Shown: one piece after another, positions 33,607-43,150 of the stretch | How positions within the stretch are numbered: the first letter of the stretch is position 1 | How the letters are laid out: each line of letters starts with the position of its first letter | The notes under the pieces: model-generated | Database searches by the model: none | What the model was told of the DNA's origin: nothing | The model's input: only the letters and a program-made list of their open reading frames with translations | Made by a program: the position numbers and the translations under genes | Assembly (NCBI RefSeq): GCF_013185185.1 | Contig: NZ_JAAZWE010000004.1 | Coordinates: forward strand, 528,232-592,231 | DNA from: Saccharibacillus endophyticus | GTDB taxonomy: Bacteria; Bacillota; Bacilli; Paenibacillales; Paenibacillaceae | Direction: 5' to 3' | Length of the DNA: 64,000 bases

Positions 33607-35277
33607 GTGACCACAATCAGTATCCTCGCAATAGTCGTCACCCTGCTGATCGTCGTGCTTCTGGCGAAGCCGGTCGGCCTGTATCTGGCGGCGGCGTTCG
33701 ATTACGCGCCGAACCGGCTGAACCGGATTTACGGCCCGGTCGAGCGGATCATCTACAAAATCAGCGGCATCCGCGAAGAAAACCAAAGCTGGAAAATGTA
33801 CGCGGCGTCGCTGATCGGAAGCAATGCCGTCATGATCTTTATCGTGTATCTGGTGCTCCGTTTTCAAGGCATGCTGCCGCTCAATCCGGCGGGGATCGCC
33901 AACATGGAGCCGTCGTTCGCTTTCAATACCGCGATCAGTTTCATGACCAATACCGACCTTCAGCATTACAGCGGCGAAAGCGGCGTCTCGTATCTGTCGC
34001 AGGCCAGCGTCTTGGTGTTCGCGATGTTCGTGTCGCCCGCGACCGGTCTTGCGCTCGTCATGGCGTTTATTCGCGGCCTGACGGGGAAGGCGGCGGGCAA
34101 CTTTTTCGTCGACCTGATCCGCGGCCTGACACGCGTGCTGCTGCCGGTTGCGTTCGTTTCGGCGCTGCTGTTCGTGTTCATGGGCGTGCCGCAGACGTTC
34201 GAGCCCGCCGCGACGGCGACCACGCTCGAAGGCGCGCAGCAGACCATCGCACGCGGACCGATCGCGTCGTTCCTCGCCATCAAAGAAGTCGGCAATAACG
34301 GCGGCGGCTTCCTCGGCGTCAACTCGGCGCATCCGTTCGAGAACCCGAGCGGCTTGAGCAATCTGCTGCAAATCCTGCTGATGATGCTGGTCACGTCGGC
34401 GCTGCCTTTCGCTTACGGGAAAATGGCCGGTTCGATCAAGCAGGGACGCGTGCTGTTCGCGTCCATGCTGATGATGCTGATCATTATGACGACCGTCTCG
34501 CTCACGGCGGAAAGCGCGGGCAACCCGGCGCTGAACAATCTCGGCATCCAGCATGAGCAGGGTTCGATGGAAGGCAAGGAAGTCCGCTTCGGCGAAGCGC
34601 AGTCGGCCTTCTACTCCGTCATCACCACGGCTGCCGAGACCGGCGCGGTCAACACGATGCATGACACGCTGACGCCGATCGGCGGACTGGTTCCGCTCGC
34701 GAACATGATGCTCAATACCGTGTTCGGCGGCATGGGCGTCGGCTTCGTTAACGTACTGATGTACGCGATCATCGCCGTGTTCTTGTCGGGCCTGATGGTC
34801 GGACGCACGCCGGAATTCCTCGGGCGCAAGATCGAAGGCAAAGAAATGAAGCTGATCGCCGTCACGCTTCTTGTCCAGCCGTTCCTGATCCTCGTGCCGA
34901 CCGCGATCGCGCTGGCGACGAATCCGGAAACGATCTCCAATCCCGGTTTCCACGGCCTAACGCAGGCACTCTACGAATTCACGTCCGCTGCCGCCAACAA
35001 CGGCTCCGGGTTCGAAGGATTGGGCGACGCGACGACGTTCTGGAACGTCTCGACCGGGATCGTCATGTTCCTCGGCCGATACATTTCGATGGTGACGCTG
35101 CTTGCCGTGGCCGGTTCGCTCGCCGCCAAAAAGCCGATCCCGGAATCGTCCGGCACGTTCCGTACCGATACGGCGATGTTCGGCGCGGTATTCGTCGGCG
35201 TCGTGCTGATCGTCGGCGCGCTGACCTTCTTCCCGGCACTGGTGCTGGGCCCGCTCGCGGAACAATTGACGTTATAA
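33607..35277 (+). CDS. kdpA: KdpA, K+-binding channel subunit
   Basis: A 556-residue membrane subunit with ten hydrophobic segments and four selectivity-filter-like loops, including FMTNTDLQHYSGE, VGNNGGGFLGVNSAHP, TAAETGAVNTMHD and AAANNGSGFEGL. It starts with GTG after GGAGGGAA. KdpA selects and binds K+ before pumping powered by KdpB. Confidence 0.96.
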   Translation: MTTISILAIVVTLLIVVLLAKPVGLYLAAAFDYAPNRLNRIYGPVERIIYKISGIREENQSWKMYAASLIGSNAVMIFIVYLVLRFQGMLPLNPAGIANMEPSFAFNTAISFMTNTDLQHYSGESGVSYLSQASVLVFAMFVSPATGLALVMAFIRGLTGKAAGNFFVDLIRGLTRVLLPVAFVSALLFVFMGVPQTFEPAATATTLEGAQQTIARGPIASFLAIKEVGNNGGGFLGVNSAHPFENPSGLSNLLQILLMMLVTSALPFAYGKMAGSIKQGRVLFASMLMMLIIMTTVSLTAESAGNPALNNLGIQHEQGSMEGKEVRFGEAQSAFYSVITTAAETGAVNTMHDTLTPIGGLVPLANMMLNTVFGGMGVGFVNVLMYAIIAVFLSGLMVGRTPEFLGRKIEGKEMKLIAVTLLVQPFLILVPTAIALATNPETISNPGFHGLTQALYEFTSAAANNGSGFEGLGDATTFWNVSTGIVMFLGRYISMVTLLAVAGSLAAKKPIPESSGTFRTDTAMFGAVFVGVVLIVGALTFFPALVLGPLAEQLTL

Positions 35278-35323
35278 CCCGGATCATTCATACACCTCAC
35301 ACAACGAATGGAGACGCTGATTT

Positions 35324-37354
35324 ATGGATAAGAAAAAGACCATGCTGAGCGGCGAGATCGCAAGCGCCGCTTTGCGGGAGTCGTTCGTGAAGCTCGACCC
35401 TCGCATCATGATGCGCAATCCGGTCATGTTCGTCGTCGAGATCGGTTTTCTGGTCACGCTGCTGCTGTGCTTCGTGCCGGACGCGTTCGGCGGCACCGTG
35501 CCGCGTTGGTTCAATATCGTCACGACGGTGATCTTGCTGCTCACGCTGCTGTTCGCCAACTTCGCCGAAGCGCTGGCGGAAGGACGCGGCAAAGCGCAGG
35601 CCGATTCGCTCAAAAAAACCAAGCAGGATATCAGCGCCAACAAAGTATCGAGCAGCGGCGCGGTCAAAGTCGTGCCGGCTTCCGAGCTTCGCAAAGGCGA
35701 CTTCGTGGTCGTGGAAAGCGGCGAGCTGATCCCAGGCGACGGCGAAGTGGTCGAAGGACTCGCTTCCGTCGACGAATCGGCGATCACGGGCGAATCCGCT
35801 CCGGTCATCAAAGAAGCCGGCGGCGACTTCAGCTCCGTCACCGGCGGCACGAAGGTCGTCAGCGACAAAATCAAGGTGCGCATTTCCGCCGATCCCGGCG
35901 AATCGTTCCTGGACCGCATGATCTCGCTCGTCGAAGGCGCGAAGCGCCAAAAAACGCCGAACGAAATCGCGCTCAATACCGTGCTGGTCAGCCTGACCCT
36001 CATTTTCCTGATCGTCGTCGTCACGCTGCCGTTCCTGTCGGACTTCCTCGGCATTCAAATGGAGATTCCGATCTTGATCGCCCTGCTCGTCTGCCTGATT
36101 CCGACCACCATCGGCGGCCTGCTGTCCGCGATCGGCATCGCGGGCATGGACCGGGTCACGCAGTTCAACGTGCTGGCCATGTCCGGCAAAGCCGTCGAAG
36201 CGTCGGGCGATATCAATACGATCATTCTCGACAAAACGGGCACGATCACGTTCGGCAACCGGATGGCGAGCGAATTTCTTCCGGTCAAAAGCATCCGCGA
36301 AGAAGAAACAGCGTATTGGGCGGCGATCAGCTCGCTCAAAGACGAGACACCGGAAGGACGCTCCGTGCTGGAATTGATGAAAAAGAACGGTTTCCCTTAC
36401 GACGAGAAGCTGGGCGAAGGCGGCGAATTCATCGAATTCCGGGCCGAGACCCGCATGAGCGGCATCGACCTGCCGGACGGCCGGCAAGTGCGCAAAGGCG
36501 CGGTCGATTCCGTCAAACAGTGGGTTCGTTCGCAGGGCGGCTCGATTCCGGCCGATCTCGACGAAGGCAGCAGCGCGATCGCCACGGCGGGCGGCACGCC
36601 GCTCGCCGTGGCGGTAGACAACCGGATCTACGGCCTGATTCATCTCAAAGACACCGTGAAGCCCGGCATGCGCGAACGGTTCGAACAGATGCGGCGCATG
36701 GGCATCAAGACCATCATGTGTACCGGCGACAATCCGCTGACGGCGGCGACCATTGCCAGAGAGGCAGGCGTGGACGACTTTATCGCCGAAAGCAAACCGG
36801 AAGACAAGATCGCCGTCATCCGCCGCGAGCAGGCCGAAGGCAAGCTCGTCGCCATGACCGGCGACGGCACGAACGACGCGCCCGCGCTGGCGCAGGCCGA
36901 TGTCGGCATCGCCATGAACAGCGGCACGGTCGCCGCCAAAGAAGCGGCCAACATGGTCGATCTGGACTCCGACCCGTCGAAGATCATCGAAGTGGTCGCG
37001 ATCGGCAAGCAATTGCTCATGACGCGGGGCGCGCTGACCACGTTCAGCATCGCCAACGACGTCGCCAAATACTTCGCGATCATTCCCGCCATGTTCATGG
37101 TCGCGATTCCACAAATGCAGACGCTGAACATCATGCGGCTCGATTCGCCGCTGTCGGCAATCCTGTCCGCCTTGATCTTCAACGCGATCATCATCCCGCT
37201 GCTGATTCCGCTCGCGATGAAAGGCGTCGCCTACAAACCGATGAGCACCAGCCGCCTGCTGGGCAAAAACCTGCTGATTTACGGTTTCGGCGGCCTGGTC
37301 GCTCCGTTTATCGGCATCAAGCTGATCGACCTTGCGGTGCAGGTGTTCATCTGA
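35324..37354 (+). CDS. kdpB: KdpB, P-type ATPase catalytic subunit
   Basis: A 676-residue P-type ATPase. The phosphorylation motif DKTGTITFGN has the Asp acceptor near residue 304; TGES (dephosphorylation loop) is in ITGESAPVI and the hinge is GDGTNDAPALAQADVG. Membrane segments flank the cytoplasmic domains as expected. Hydrolyses ATP to drive high-affinity K+ import with KdpA and KdpC. Confidence 0.97.
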   Translation: MDKKKTMLSGEIASAALRESFVKLDPRIMMRNPVMFVVEIGFLVTLLLCFVPDAFGGTVPRWFNIVTTVILLLTLLFANFAEALAEGRGKAQADSLKKTKQDISANKVSSSGAVKVVPASELRKGDFVVVESGELIPGDGEVVEGLASVDESAITGESAPVIKEAGGDFSSVTGGTKVVSDKIKVRISADPGESFLDRMISLVEGAKRQKTPNEIALNTVLVSLTLIFLIVVVTLPFLSDFLGIQMEIPILIALLVCLIPTTIGGLLSAIGIAGMDRVTQFNVLAMSGKAVEASGDINTIILDKTGTITFGNRMASEFLPVKSIREEETAYWAAISSLKDETPEGRSVLELMKKNGFPYDEKLGEGGEFIEFRAETRMSGIDLPDGRQVRKGAVDSVKQWVRSQGGSIPADLDEGSSAIATAGGTPLAVAVDNRIYGLIHLKDTVKPGMRERFEQMRRMGIKTIMCTGDNPLTAATIAREAGVDDFIAESKPEDKIAVIRREQAEGKLVAMTGDGTNDAPALAQADVGIAMNSGTVAAKEAANMVDLDSDPSKIIEVVAIGKQLLMTRGALTTFSIANDVAKYFAIIPAMFMVAIPQMQTLNIMRLDSPLSAILSALIFNAIIIPLLIPLAMKGVAYKPMSTSRLLGKNLLIYGFGGLVAPFIGIKLIDLAVQVFI

Positions 37355-37417
37355 CGCGCCGATCGGCGCGCCAGGCTCTTTTACCATTCGTCTTTTATAA
37401 AATGGAGGAACTTACTT

Positions 37418-37984
37418 ATGCGAATCGTATGGATGACGCTGCGCACGACTTTTTCCGTAGCCATCGTCTGCTGTATTATCTACAATATCGCCGTTTGGGC
37501 CGTCGCTCAGGCCGCCGCGCCGGACAAAGCGAACGGCAGCCTGATCGAAAACGCCGAAGGCCAGGTGGTCGGCTCCTCGCTGATCGGCCAAAGCTTCACC
37601 GATCCCGGTTATTTCCACGGCCGCGTATCGAGCATCGATTACGACGCGAACGGTTCCGGCACGCCCAACTATGCTCCGTCCAATCCCGAGCTGCTGACCC
37701 GCGCCGAACAGTCGATTGCCGATTGGAAGTCGCAAAATCCGGAAGTTCCGGTCTCGGAGCTGCCGATCGACTTGATCACCAACTCCGGCTCCGGCCTCGA
37801 TCCGCATATCAGCCCGGCTTCCGCCGAAGCGCAGGTTCCGCGCGTGAGCGGCGCAACGGGAATCGCGGCGGACAAGCTGAAGCAGCTGATCGCGGAACAC
37901 ACGCAAGGACGCTCGCTCGGCTTGTTCGGCGAACCGGCGGTCAACGTGCTGGAACTGAATTTGGCGGTACAGGCGGCTCGATGA
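37418..37984 (+). CDS. kdpC: KdpC, periplasmic-side subunit
   Basis: A 188-residue subunit with one N-terminal membrane anchor (about 9-29), then SLIGQSFTDPGYFHGRVSS and the ending SGLDPHISPASAEAQVPRV, both family signatures. RBS GGAGG. It completes kdpFABC. The next coding gene begins 340 bp later, across a repeat-rich gap. Confidence 0.96.
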   Translation: MRIVWMTLRTTFSVAIVCCIIYNIAVWAVAQAAAPDKANGSLIENAEGQVVGSSLIGQSFTDPGYFHGRVSSIDYDANGSGTPNYAPSNPELLTRAEQSIADWKSQNPEVPVSELPIDLITNSGSGLDPHISPASAEAQVPRVSGATGIAADKLKQLIAEHTQGRSLGLFGEPAVNVLELNLAVQAAR

Positions 37985-38324
37985 GGTCTGGTGATTAGCG
38001 TGGAGAGCGAGACGACGTTTCTTTATTCAAATCGATCGCTGCCGCTTCTAACGGAACGAGACGACGCTTAGAGGCCGTATTCGGCCATTCGGAATTTTTA
38101 ACGGATCGAGGTGACGCTTAAACGATAAAACAGCGCGTTTCCGCCTCTTTTCTCCTACTTTTTCGCAGCTAAGCGCTTGTACGATCCGTTAAAATTCCAA
38201 GACCCAACGAATTGAGCTTCTGACGGATATGCGATCCTTTAGAGCTCATGCCGCGGCGGTTTCGCTGTTTCCCGGCGTACCCCGGCATGCCGCCCGTCCG
38301 CTTCCCACGAAAGGAAGAAAGACC
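37985..38324. other. 340-bp repeat-bearing gap between kdpC and the KdpD-like gene
   Basis: No ORF of note. It holds the TAACGGA-type repeats described at 38047-38198. No clear terminator or promoter is visible, so whether the downstream gene shares the kdp transcript is undecided. Confidence 0.6.
38047..38198. repeat. Three related repeat units (two direct, one inverted)
   Basis: Unit 1 CTAACGGAACGAGACGACG.. (38048-38070) and unit 2 TTAACGGATCGAGGTGACG.. (38098-38120), both ending CTTA, are direct repeats with four or five differences. Unit 3 (38170-38198) is inverted: GGAATTTT(T)AACGGATCG of 38091-38108 matches its complement almost perfectly, so units 2 and 3 form the arms of a stem with a 49-bp loop. 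Confidence 0.75.
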
Positions 38325-40670
38325 ATGCCCGACTTCAAACGCAAATCGCCGGAAGAAATCCTGCAATCGATCCAAGCGCTGTACACCGGACGGCTCAAGA
38401 TCATCATCGGAGCCATCTCCGGTTCCGGCAAAACGTACCATATGCTGCGCGACGGCCAGACGCTGCAAAGCCAAGGCGTCGACGTCGTGATCTGCGCCGT
38501 GTCGACCATGCAGCGCCCGGAAACGATGGAGCAGCTGCAAGGGTTGGAACGCATCCCGAGCATCCATTGGAAGCACGCCGACGGCAGCGAACGCAAAGAC
38601 CTCGACGTCGACGCGATCGTCTCGCGCAATCCGGAGGTGCTGCTGACCGACGGGCTGGCCCATCGCAACCGTCCCGGCGCGCCGAACGCGACAAGATTGG
38701 ACGATATCCGCTTTTTGCTGGAAAAAGGCATCAGCGTGATCGCTACCGTTAACGTGTACGAGCTGCAAGGCGTGACGGAAATGGCGCGCAAGCTGATCGG
38801 GATCGAGGTAAAAGAAACCGTTCCCGCCGACACGCTGGAGCTGGCGGACGAGGTGCGGCTGATCGACGTCACGCCCGAAGCGCTGCTCGCGCGGATCGAA
38901 GACGGTTTGCTTAAAAACATGCCGGACAAAAATTTGTTCAGCCGCGGCAATATCGGCGTGCTGCGCGAGCTGACGCTGCGGCTGGTTGCCGAAGGCGTCA
39001 ACGGCACGCTGCTCAAATACCGGGACGAGCAGGGTTACGTGGGCGCTTCGGGCACGGCCGAGCATATTCTCGTCTCCGCGCAGTACCATTGGAACGGCTC
39101 GATCCATATCCGGCGCGGCCAGCAGATCGCGCAGCGGCTCGGCGGCGAATTGTCGGTCGTCACGTTCGTCAATCCGGGCGAAAAGCTCGGACCGGAGCGC
39201 GAAGAATTCCGGCGCTCGATCCGCAAGCTGTGCGAAAAGATCGGCGCGACGCTGCACGAGATCCATATCCGTTCCAGACGCGACATTCCGCCTACGCTTA
39301 CGCGACTGGCGCTGGAGCAGAACGTGTCGCGGATCGTGATCGGGCATTCGAACCAGACGCGGTCGCAGGAGTTTTTCAAAGGCTCGATCGTGGCGGAAAT
39401 GGTCAAATGCATGCGCAACGTGGACATGTTCGTCGTCGCGGACCGCACGTCGGGCGGCGGCGAACGCATCCTGCCGACCAAGCGCAAAGAACCGCTGCAG
39501 GACCCGGCGGGACCGTATCGCCGCCTGAGCCAAGAACAGGCGGGACGCAAGATCGAAGAGATCAAACGCGGGCGTTTCAAAGTGTATATCGGAGCCGCTC
39601 CCGGCGTCGGCAAAACGTACACGATGCTGCGGGAAGGCAATATTTTGCGCAAAAAGAAGATCGACGTCGTCATTGGATTGCTGGAAACGCACGGCCGCCA
39701 AGAAACGCAGGATCAGGTGAGCGAGCTGGAACTGGTGCCGCGCGCGATCGTGCCGTACAAAGGCGCGCAGCTTCAGGAAATGGACGCCGACGCCATCATC
39801 GCCCGAGATCCCGAGGTGGTGCTGGTCGACGAGCTGGCGCATACCAACGTGCCGGGCAGCGTCAACAAAAAGCGTTACGAAGACGTCATTCGCCTGCTGA
39901 ACGCGGGCATCTCCGTCATCTCCACGCTCAACGTGCAACATTTGGAAAGCCTTAACGATAACGTGGAGCAGTTGACGGGCGTGCGCGTGCGGGAAACGGT
40001 GCCGGATTCGCTGCTCAGTCTCGCCGACGAGGTCGAACTGATCGACGTCACGCCGAAAGCTTTGCAGGAACGGATGCGGGCCGGACGGATTTACGCGCGG
40101 GAAAAAGTGGATCAGGCGCTCGGCAACTTTTTCAAAACGGGCAACCTGATCGCGCTGCGGGAACTTGCGCTGCGCGAGATCGCGGACGACGTGGACGAGC
40201 GATTGGAATCGTGGGAGCGGAAAACGTCGCTGCGCGGGCCGTGGCGGCGCGAAGAAGTGATCTTCGTCGCGGTGACGCTGAGCGACAACGCCGAGCGGCT
40301 GATCCGGCGCGGCTTCCGGATCGCTTACCGGCTCAAAGCGCCGTGGCACGTCTGCTACATTCCGGACGGCGAATGCCCGCAAGGGCAAGAGCGGGAACGG
40401 ATCGAGCAGATTAAGCGATTGACCCGCCGGCTCGGCGGCAGCTTCGATCTCGGCGAACGCGTTCCCGCAAGACGGCTGCACGAAGAGCTGCTGATGCGCG
40501 CCGACGCCAGGCGCTGCACCCAACTGATCGTCGGCCAGTCGCGGCGTTCGAAGCTTTACCGCCTGCTGTTCGGTTCGCTGACCCAGCGCCTGCTGCGGAC
40601 GGCGCGCCATATGGACCTGCTGGTGGTGGCGAGATTCGACCACGCGGCTCAGGTAAAAAAAGATGAATGA
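38325..40670 (+). CDS. Tandem KdpD-N/USP protein without kinase domain
   Basis: A 781-residue soluble protein made of two copies of the KdpD sensor head. Module 1 (about 1-365): Walker A GAISGSGKT (29-37), Walker-B-like LLTDGLAHRNRPG, then a USP domain starting HILVSAQYHWNGS. Module 2 (about 390-770): Walker A GAAPGVGKT (423-431), canonical VLVDELAHTNVPG, then USP starting EEVIFVAVTLSDN. No membrane segments, HisKA or HATPase. Single KdpD-N-USP proteins beside kdp genes are known; a tandem pair is less usual. It could sense c-di-AMP or nucleotide and modulate KdpDE or the pump. Start at 38325 supported by AAGGAAG. Confidence 0.9.
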   Translation: MPDFKRKSPEEILQSIQALYTGRLKIIIGAISGSGKTYHMLRDGQTLQSQGVDVVICAVSTMQRPETMEQLQGLERIPSIHWKHADGSERKDLDVDAIVSRNPEVLLTDGLAHRNRPGAPNATRLDDIRFLLEKGISVIATVNVYELQGVTEMARKLIGIEVKETVPADTLELADEVRLIDVTPEALLARIEDGLLKNMPDKNLFSRGNIGVLRELTLRLVAEGVNGTLLKYRDEQGYVGASGTAEHILVSAQYHWNGSIHIRRGQQIAQRLGGELSVVTFVNPGEKLGPEREEFRRSIRKLCEKIGATLHEIHIRSRRDIPPTLTRLALEQNVSRIVIGHSNQTRSQEFFKGSIVAEMVKCMRNVDMFVVADRTSGGGERILPTKRKEPLQDPAGPYRRLSQEQAGRKIEEIKRGRFKVYIGAAPGVGKTYTMLREGNILRKKKIDVVIGLLETHGRQETQDQVSELELVPRAIVPYKGAQLQEMDADAIIARDPEVVLVDELAHTNVPGSVNKKRYEDVIRLLNAGISVISTLNVQHLESLNDNVEQLTGVRVRETVPDSLLSLADEVELIDVTPKALQERMRAGRIYAREKVDQALGNFFKTGNLIALRELALREIADDVDERLESWERKTSLRGPWRREEVIFVAVTLSDNAERLIRRGFRIAYRLKAPWHVCYIPDGECPQGQERERIEQIKRLTRRLGGSFDLGERVPARRLHEELLMRADARRCTQLIVGQSRRSKLYRLLFGSLTQRLLRTARHMDLLVVARFDHAAQVKKDE

Positions 40671-40892
40671 CCCGGAACAAGAGGCCTCCGGTCGTCCCGC
40701 CGTAAAGCCGGTACCGATTTGCGCAAAAAACTTTTTGCGGGTAGGGCTTTTTCTATTCAAATCAAAGACCGAAATGCCGATTCATGTAGAGGGAACGCGA
40801 CAGGCTGCCCGATGCCGACAATTCCGTCGGCGGAAGGAACGGCTGCTTCGCGATGCAAAATACAGGCTGAGCCAAGGAGGAGAACAGGCAGA

Positions 40893-41609
40893 ATGAACGA
40901 AAGAAAGTTGTCCGGTATCGAAATGTTCGCGTTTGACGTGGTGGAGGAAGCACGGGAAAACGAACCGCGCAAAACGGTGCGGCGCTACGGCCTGCTGAAA
41001 CTGTCCTGCGGGAACGCCGCCGGATACGGCGTCTGCCTGATCTCCGAAGGCTTTGCACCGGCCGATCTGGTGCGCTGGAGCACTTGCTTCGGCCGGCTGC
41101 GCGGCCTGACGCCGGAAGAAGCGGCGGCTTCGGTCGAAGCCGACCGCTGGGGCGCGCGCAAGCGTCATTACGCCCAGTACGCGCTGCTTCGCGGCGCGCT
41201 GGCCGACCTGCTCGCGGCGCTGGAAGCCCGCCGCGCCGGGGCGCGGCTTCTGCTCGGCCTCGGCGCGGCCGGCCTGCTGGGCGGCATGGCCGCCCAAGCG
41301 TCGGGGCGCGGCTCCGACGCGCGTATGGTCTCGGCCGCAAGCAGCCTAGACCTCTCCGGCGGCTATGCGCCGCACCCGCCGGTCCGCTACGCGCCGGACG
41401 CGGTGCTGCGCGCGGTGCGCGGCGCGGCGGCGACGATGGTCGCCGAACGCGAAGAAGCGCCGACCTCGTTCGTCGGCGCCGAGAATCCGTCCGGCGGCCA
41501 TCCGCAGCCGGACGACATGCTGCGGCGGCTCTACATCGCCGCCGCGATCGAGCGCCCTTCGTCCGACGCGCTCATGGATCGCGCGGACTCGTACTGCACG
41601 TTTTTCTGA
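40893..41609 (+). CDS. Hypothetical protein after the kdp locus
   Basis: A 238-residue protein I do not recognise. The N-terminal 80 residues (LSGIEMFAFDVVEEARENEP, then YGLLKLSCGNAAGYGVCLIS) look like a folded domain related to early enolase-type beta strands; the middle is Ala/Arg/Leu-rich with a possible hydrophobic helix at about 118-133 (ARLLLGLGAAGLLGGMAA). AAGGAGG lies at 40874-40880. The 222-bp spacer upstream contains a CGCAAAAA/TTTTTGCG palindrome (40732-40749). Codon use is GC-rich like the neighbours. Any link to potassium is only positional. Confidence 0.6.
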   Translation: MNERKLSGIEMFAFDVVEEARENEPRKTVRRYGLLKLSCGNAAGYGVCLISEGFAPADLVRWSTCFGRLRGLTPEEAAASVEADRWGARKRHYAQYALLRGALADLLAALEARRAGARLLLGLGAAGLLGGMAAQASGRGSDARMVSAASSLDLSGGYAPHPPVRYAPDAVLRAVRGAAATMVAEREEAPTSFVGAENPSGGHPQPDDMLRRLYIAAAIERPSSDALMDRADSYCTFF

Positions 41610-41681
41610 CGCAGCGAATGCTTGAAGCAAAAGCAAAGCGATTCGTCGCCCCTGCTGTCGCTTCAGCCTTTTATTCATGGG

Positions 41682-41713
41682 AAAAACGCTCCGGCATTTG
41701 CCGGAGCGTTTTT
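41682..41713. terminator. Bidirectional rho-independent terminator
   Basis: AAAAACGCTCCGGC pairs perfectly with GCCGGAGCGTTTTT across a 4-base loop, between the hypothetical gene and the beta-propeller cluster. Confidence 0.92.
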
Positions 41714-41847
41714 GGTTTACCATCCGTTTTGCATCGTATGATTTTTCGGGCTTGCGACGCGGTTCATTCCCGTTTCGTTTCTGGCGAGCAACGACAGAGG
41801 GACAAATTCGGCGGGATTCCGACAGTCGCTTGCCGGGATCCGGAACG

Positions 41848-43119
41848 TTACTTCAACGTATACGCGGACACGACGTTACTGCCTTCGGCTTCGGCATCAT
41901 GGATGTACAGCTTTCCGTCTCCGGCATACAGGAATCCGTATTTTTTCTTTCCGTCGGCCGAAGGTTCCAATTCGATATGATGGTTCGCGCTCAGAGTTTC
42001 CGCGTCCAGCGCGTAAAACTCTCCGCTCGTCGCGTTGGACATGACGATTTCTTCATTCGGTGCTTTGTAAAGGTTGAAATCTTTCGAATCGAACGTTTTG
42101 CTTGTTTTCAACTTGTTGTCCGGACCGTAAAGTTCCAACTTCAGGCCGTTTTTAACCAGCAGGTTCTCGCCTGCTTGAATCGCTACTGCGCCTTTCGGAA
42201 GCTTGCGTTCCCAGACCTTTTTGCCTTTGCTGTCGAAGAAGACGAACATGGTCGATTTTTGGTGACCGGCAGGGTCGAGGATTTCGACGCCCGGACCTTT
42301 GCTTTTCGTTTGCTCGTTCCACTCGAACCCCACCAGCTTGCCACCATTGAACGGGTATACCGCAGGTCTTGACGCGTTATCCCACGATCGGAAATCGCTC
42401 GCTACGGTAGTTTGCTTCGGCAGCGAATACGAGAATGTCGGTTTGCTCAGATTGTTGATGCTCGGGTACAGTTCCAACTTTTGGCCCATCGTATTGGCGA
42501 CTTGACCGTTCGGCAGAACCGCCAAGTTCTTGCTCCCCTTCACCGTGCTCTTTTTCTTTAATTTGCCGTCTTTCGCGAAATTATAGACGGTGGTCGTTTT
42601 TCCGTCCATCGCTCCCGTGGCCAGCAGGATATCTTCGTTAGGCTGGATTTGCAGCGTGCCTATGATTTCGACATCGACGGGCTTGCTCCATTTCAGTTTG
42701 CCTTGCGAACTTATCGCATACAGTTTGTACGATTTTTCGTTGTCTTTTTTGGCTGCATAATAAACGTCTCCGCTGGTCGGGGAAATGATCGGCTGTCCGA
42801 ACATGCTGATACTTTCCGAATCGCCTTTCAGATCGTAAATCCAGTTTTTCTTTCCGTCTTTGCGATCGAACGACTGAAGCTGCGTGCCGCCGCCTTCCGT
42901 CGTATAAAGCGTAACGTACAAACGGTCTTTAGTCGCCTTGCCGAAATCGAACACCCATCCCAAATCGTGACCGTAAGGAACGTCGTACGTCCAATCTGCG
43001 CTCGGCAATTTGCTTGTCGGCTCCGCCGCTGCGGCAACCGCGCCTCCCGCGTTCAGACTCGCGCCTACGCCTACCGCCATCGCCATACCGAGCATCAAAG
43101 GTTTGAATCGAAATTTCAT
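41848..43119 (-). CDS. Secreted beta-propeller protein, paralogue 3
   Basis: A 423-residue exported protein: signal peptide MKFRFKPLMLGMAMAVGV... with cleavage near AVAAAA (about 28-33), then repeated WTYD, KNWIYDL, GKLKWSK and KKVWERKL strands typical of PQQ-like/WD40-like propellers in which outer strands alternate with Gly-Lys turns. No LPXTG or lipobox, so it is probably secreted or loosely wall-bound. Function unknown. AAGGAGGAG precedes the ATG. It lies last in a tandem family of three (gene order from 45012 downward), 31 bp after paralogue 2. Confidence 0.75.
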   Translation of the reverse strand: MKFRFKPLMLGMAMAVGVGASLNAGGAVAAAAEPTSKLPSADWTYDVPYGHDLGWVFDFGKATKDRLYVTLYTTEGGGTQLQSFDRKDGKKNWIYDLKGDSESISMFGQPIISPTSGDVYYAAKKDNEKSYKLYAISSQGKLKWSKPVDVEIIGTLQIQPNEDILLATGAMDGKTTTVYNFAKDGKLKKKSTVKGSKNLAVLPNGQVANTMGQKLELYPSINNLSKPTFSYSLPKQTTVASDFRSWDNASRPAVYPFNGGKLVGFEWNEQTKSKGPGVEILDPAGHQKSTMFVFFDSKGKKVWERKLPKGAVAIQAGENLLVKNGLKLELYGPDNKLKTSKTFDSKDFNLYKAPNEEIVMSNATSGEFYALDAETLSANHHIELEPSADGKKKYGFLYAGDGKLYIHDAEAEGSNVVSAYTLK

Positions 43120-43150
43120 AAGTTACTCCTCCTTTTGATTGTTTGTCGAA

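Noticed and set aside
35297..37387. Long minus-strand open frame (696 codons) opposite kdpB, and a plus-strand frame of 843 codons in the same region
   Set aside because: Both are shadows of the unmistakable kdpB/kdpC genes; their translations are Arg/His/Asp-rich and lack any domain.
41084..41980. 298-codon plus-strand frame overlapping the hypothetical gene after kdp
   Set aside because: Out-of-frame shadow, Arg-rich, and runs across a strong terminator.
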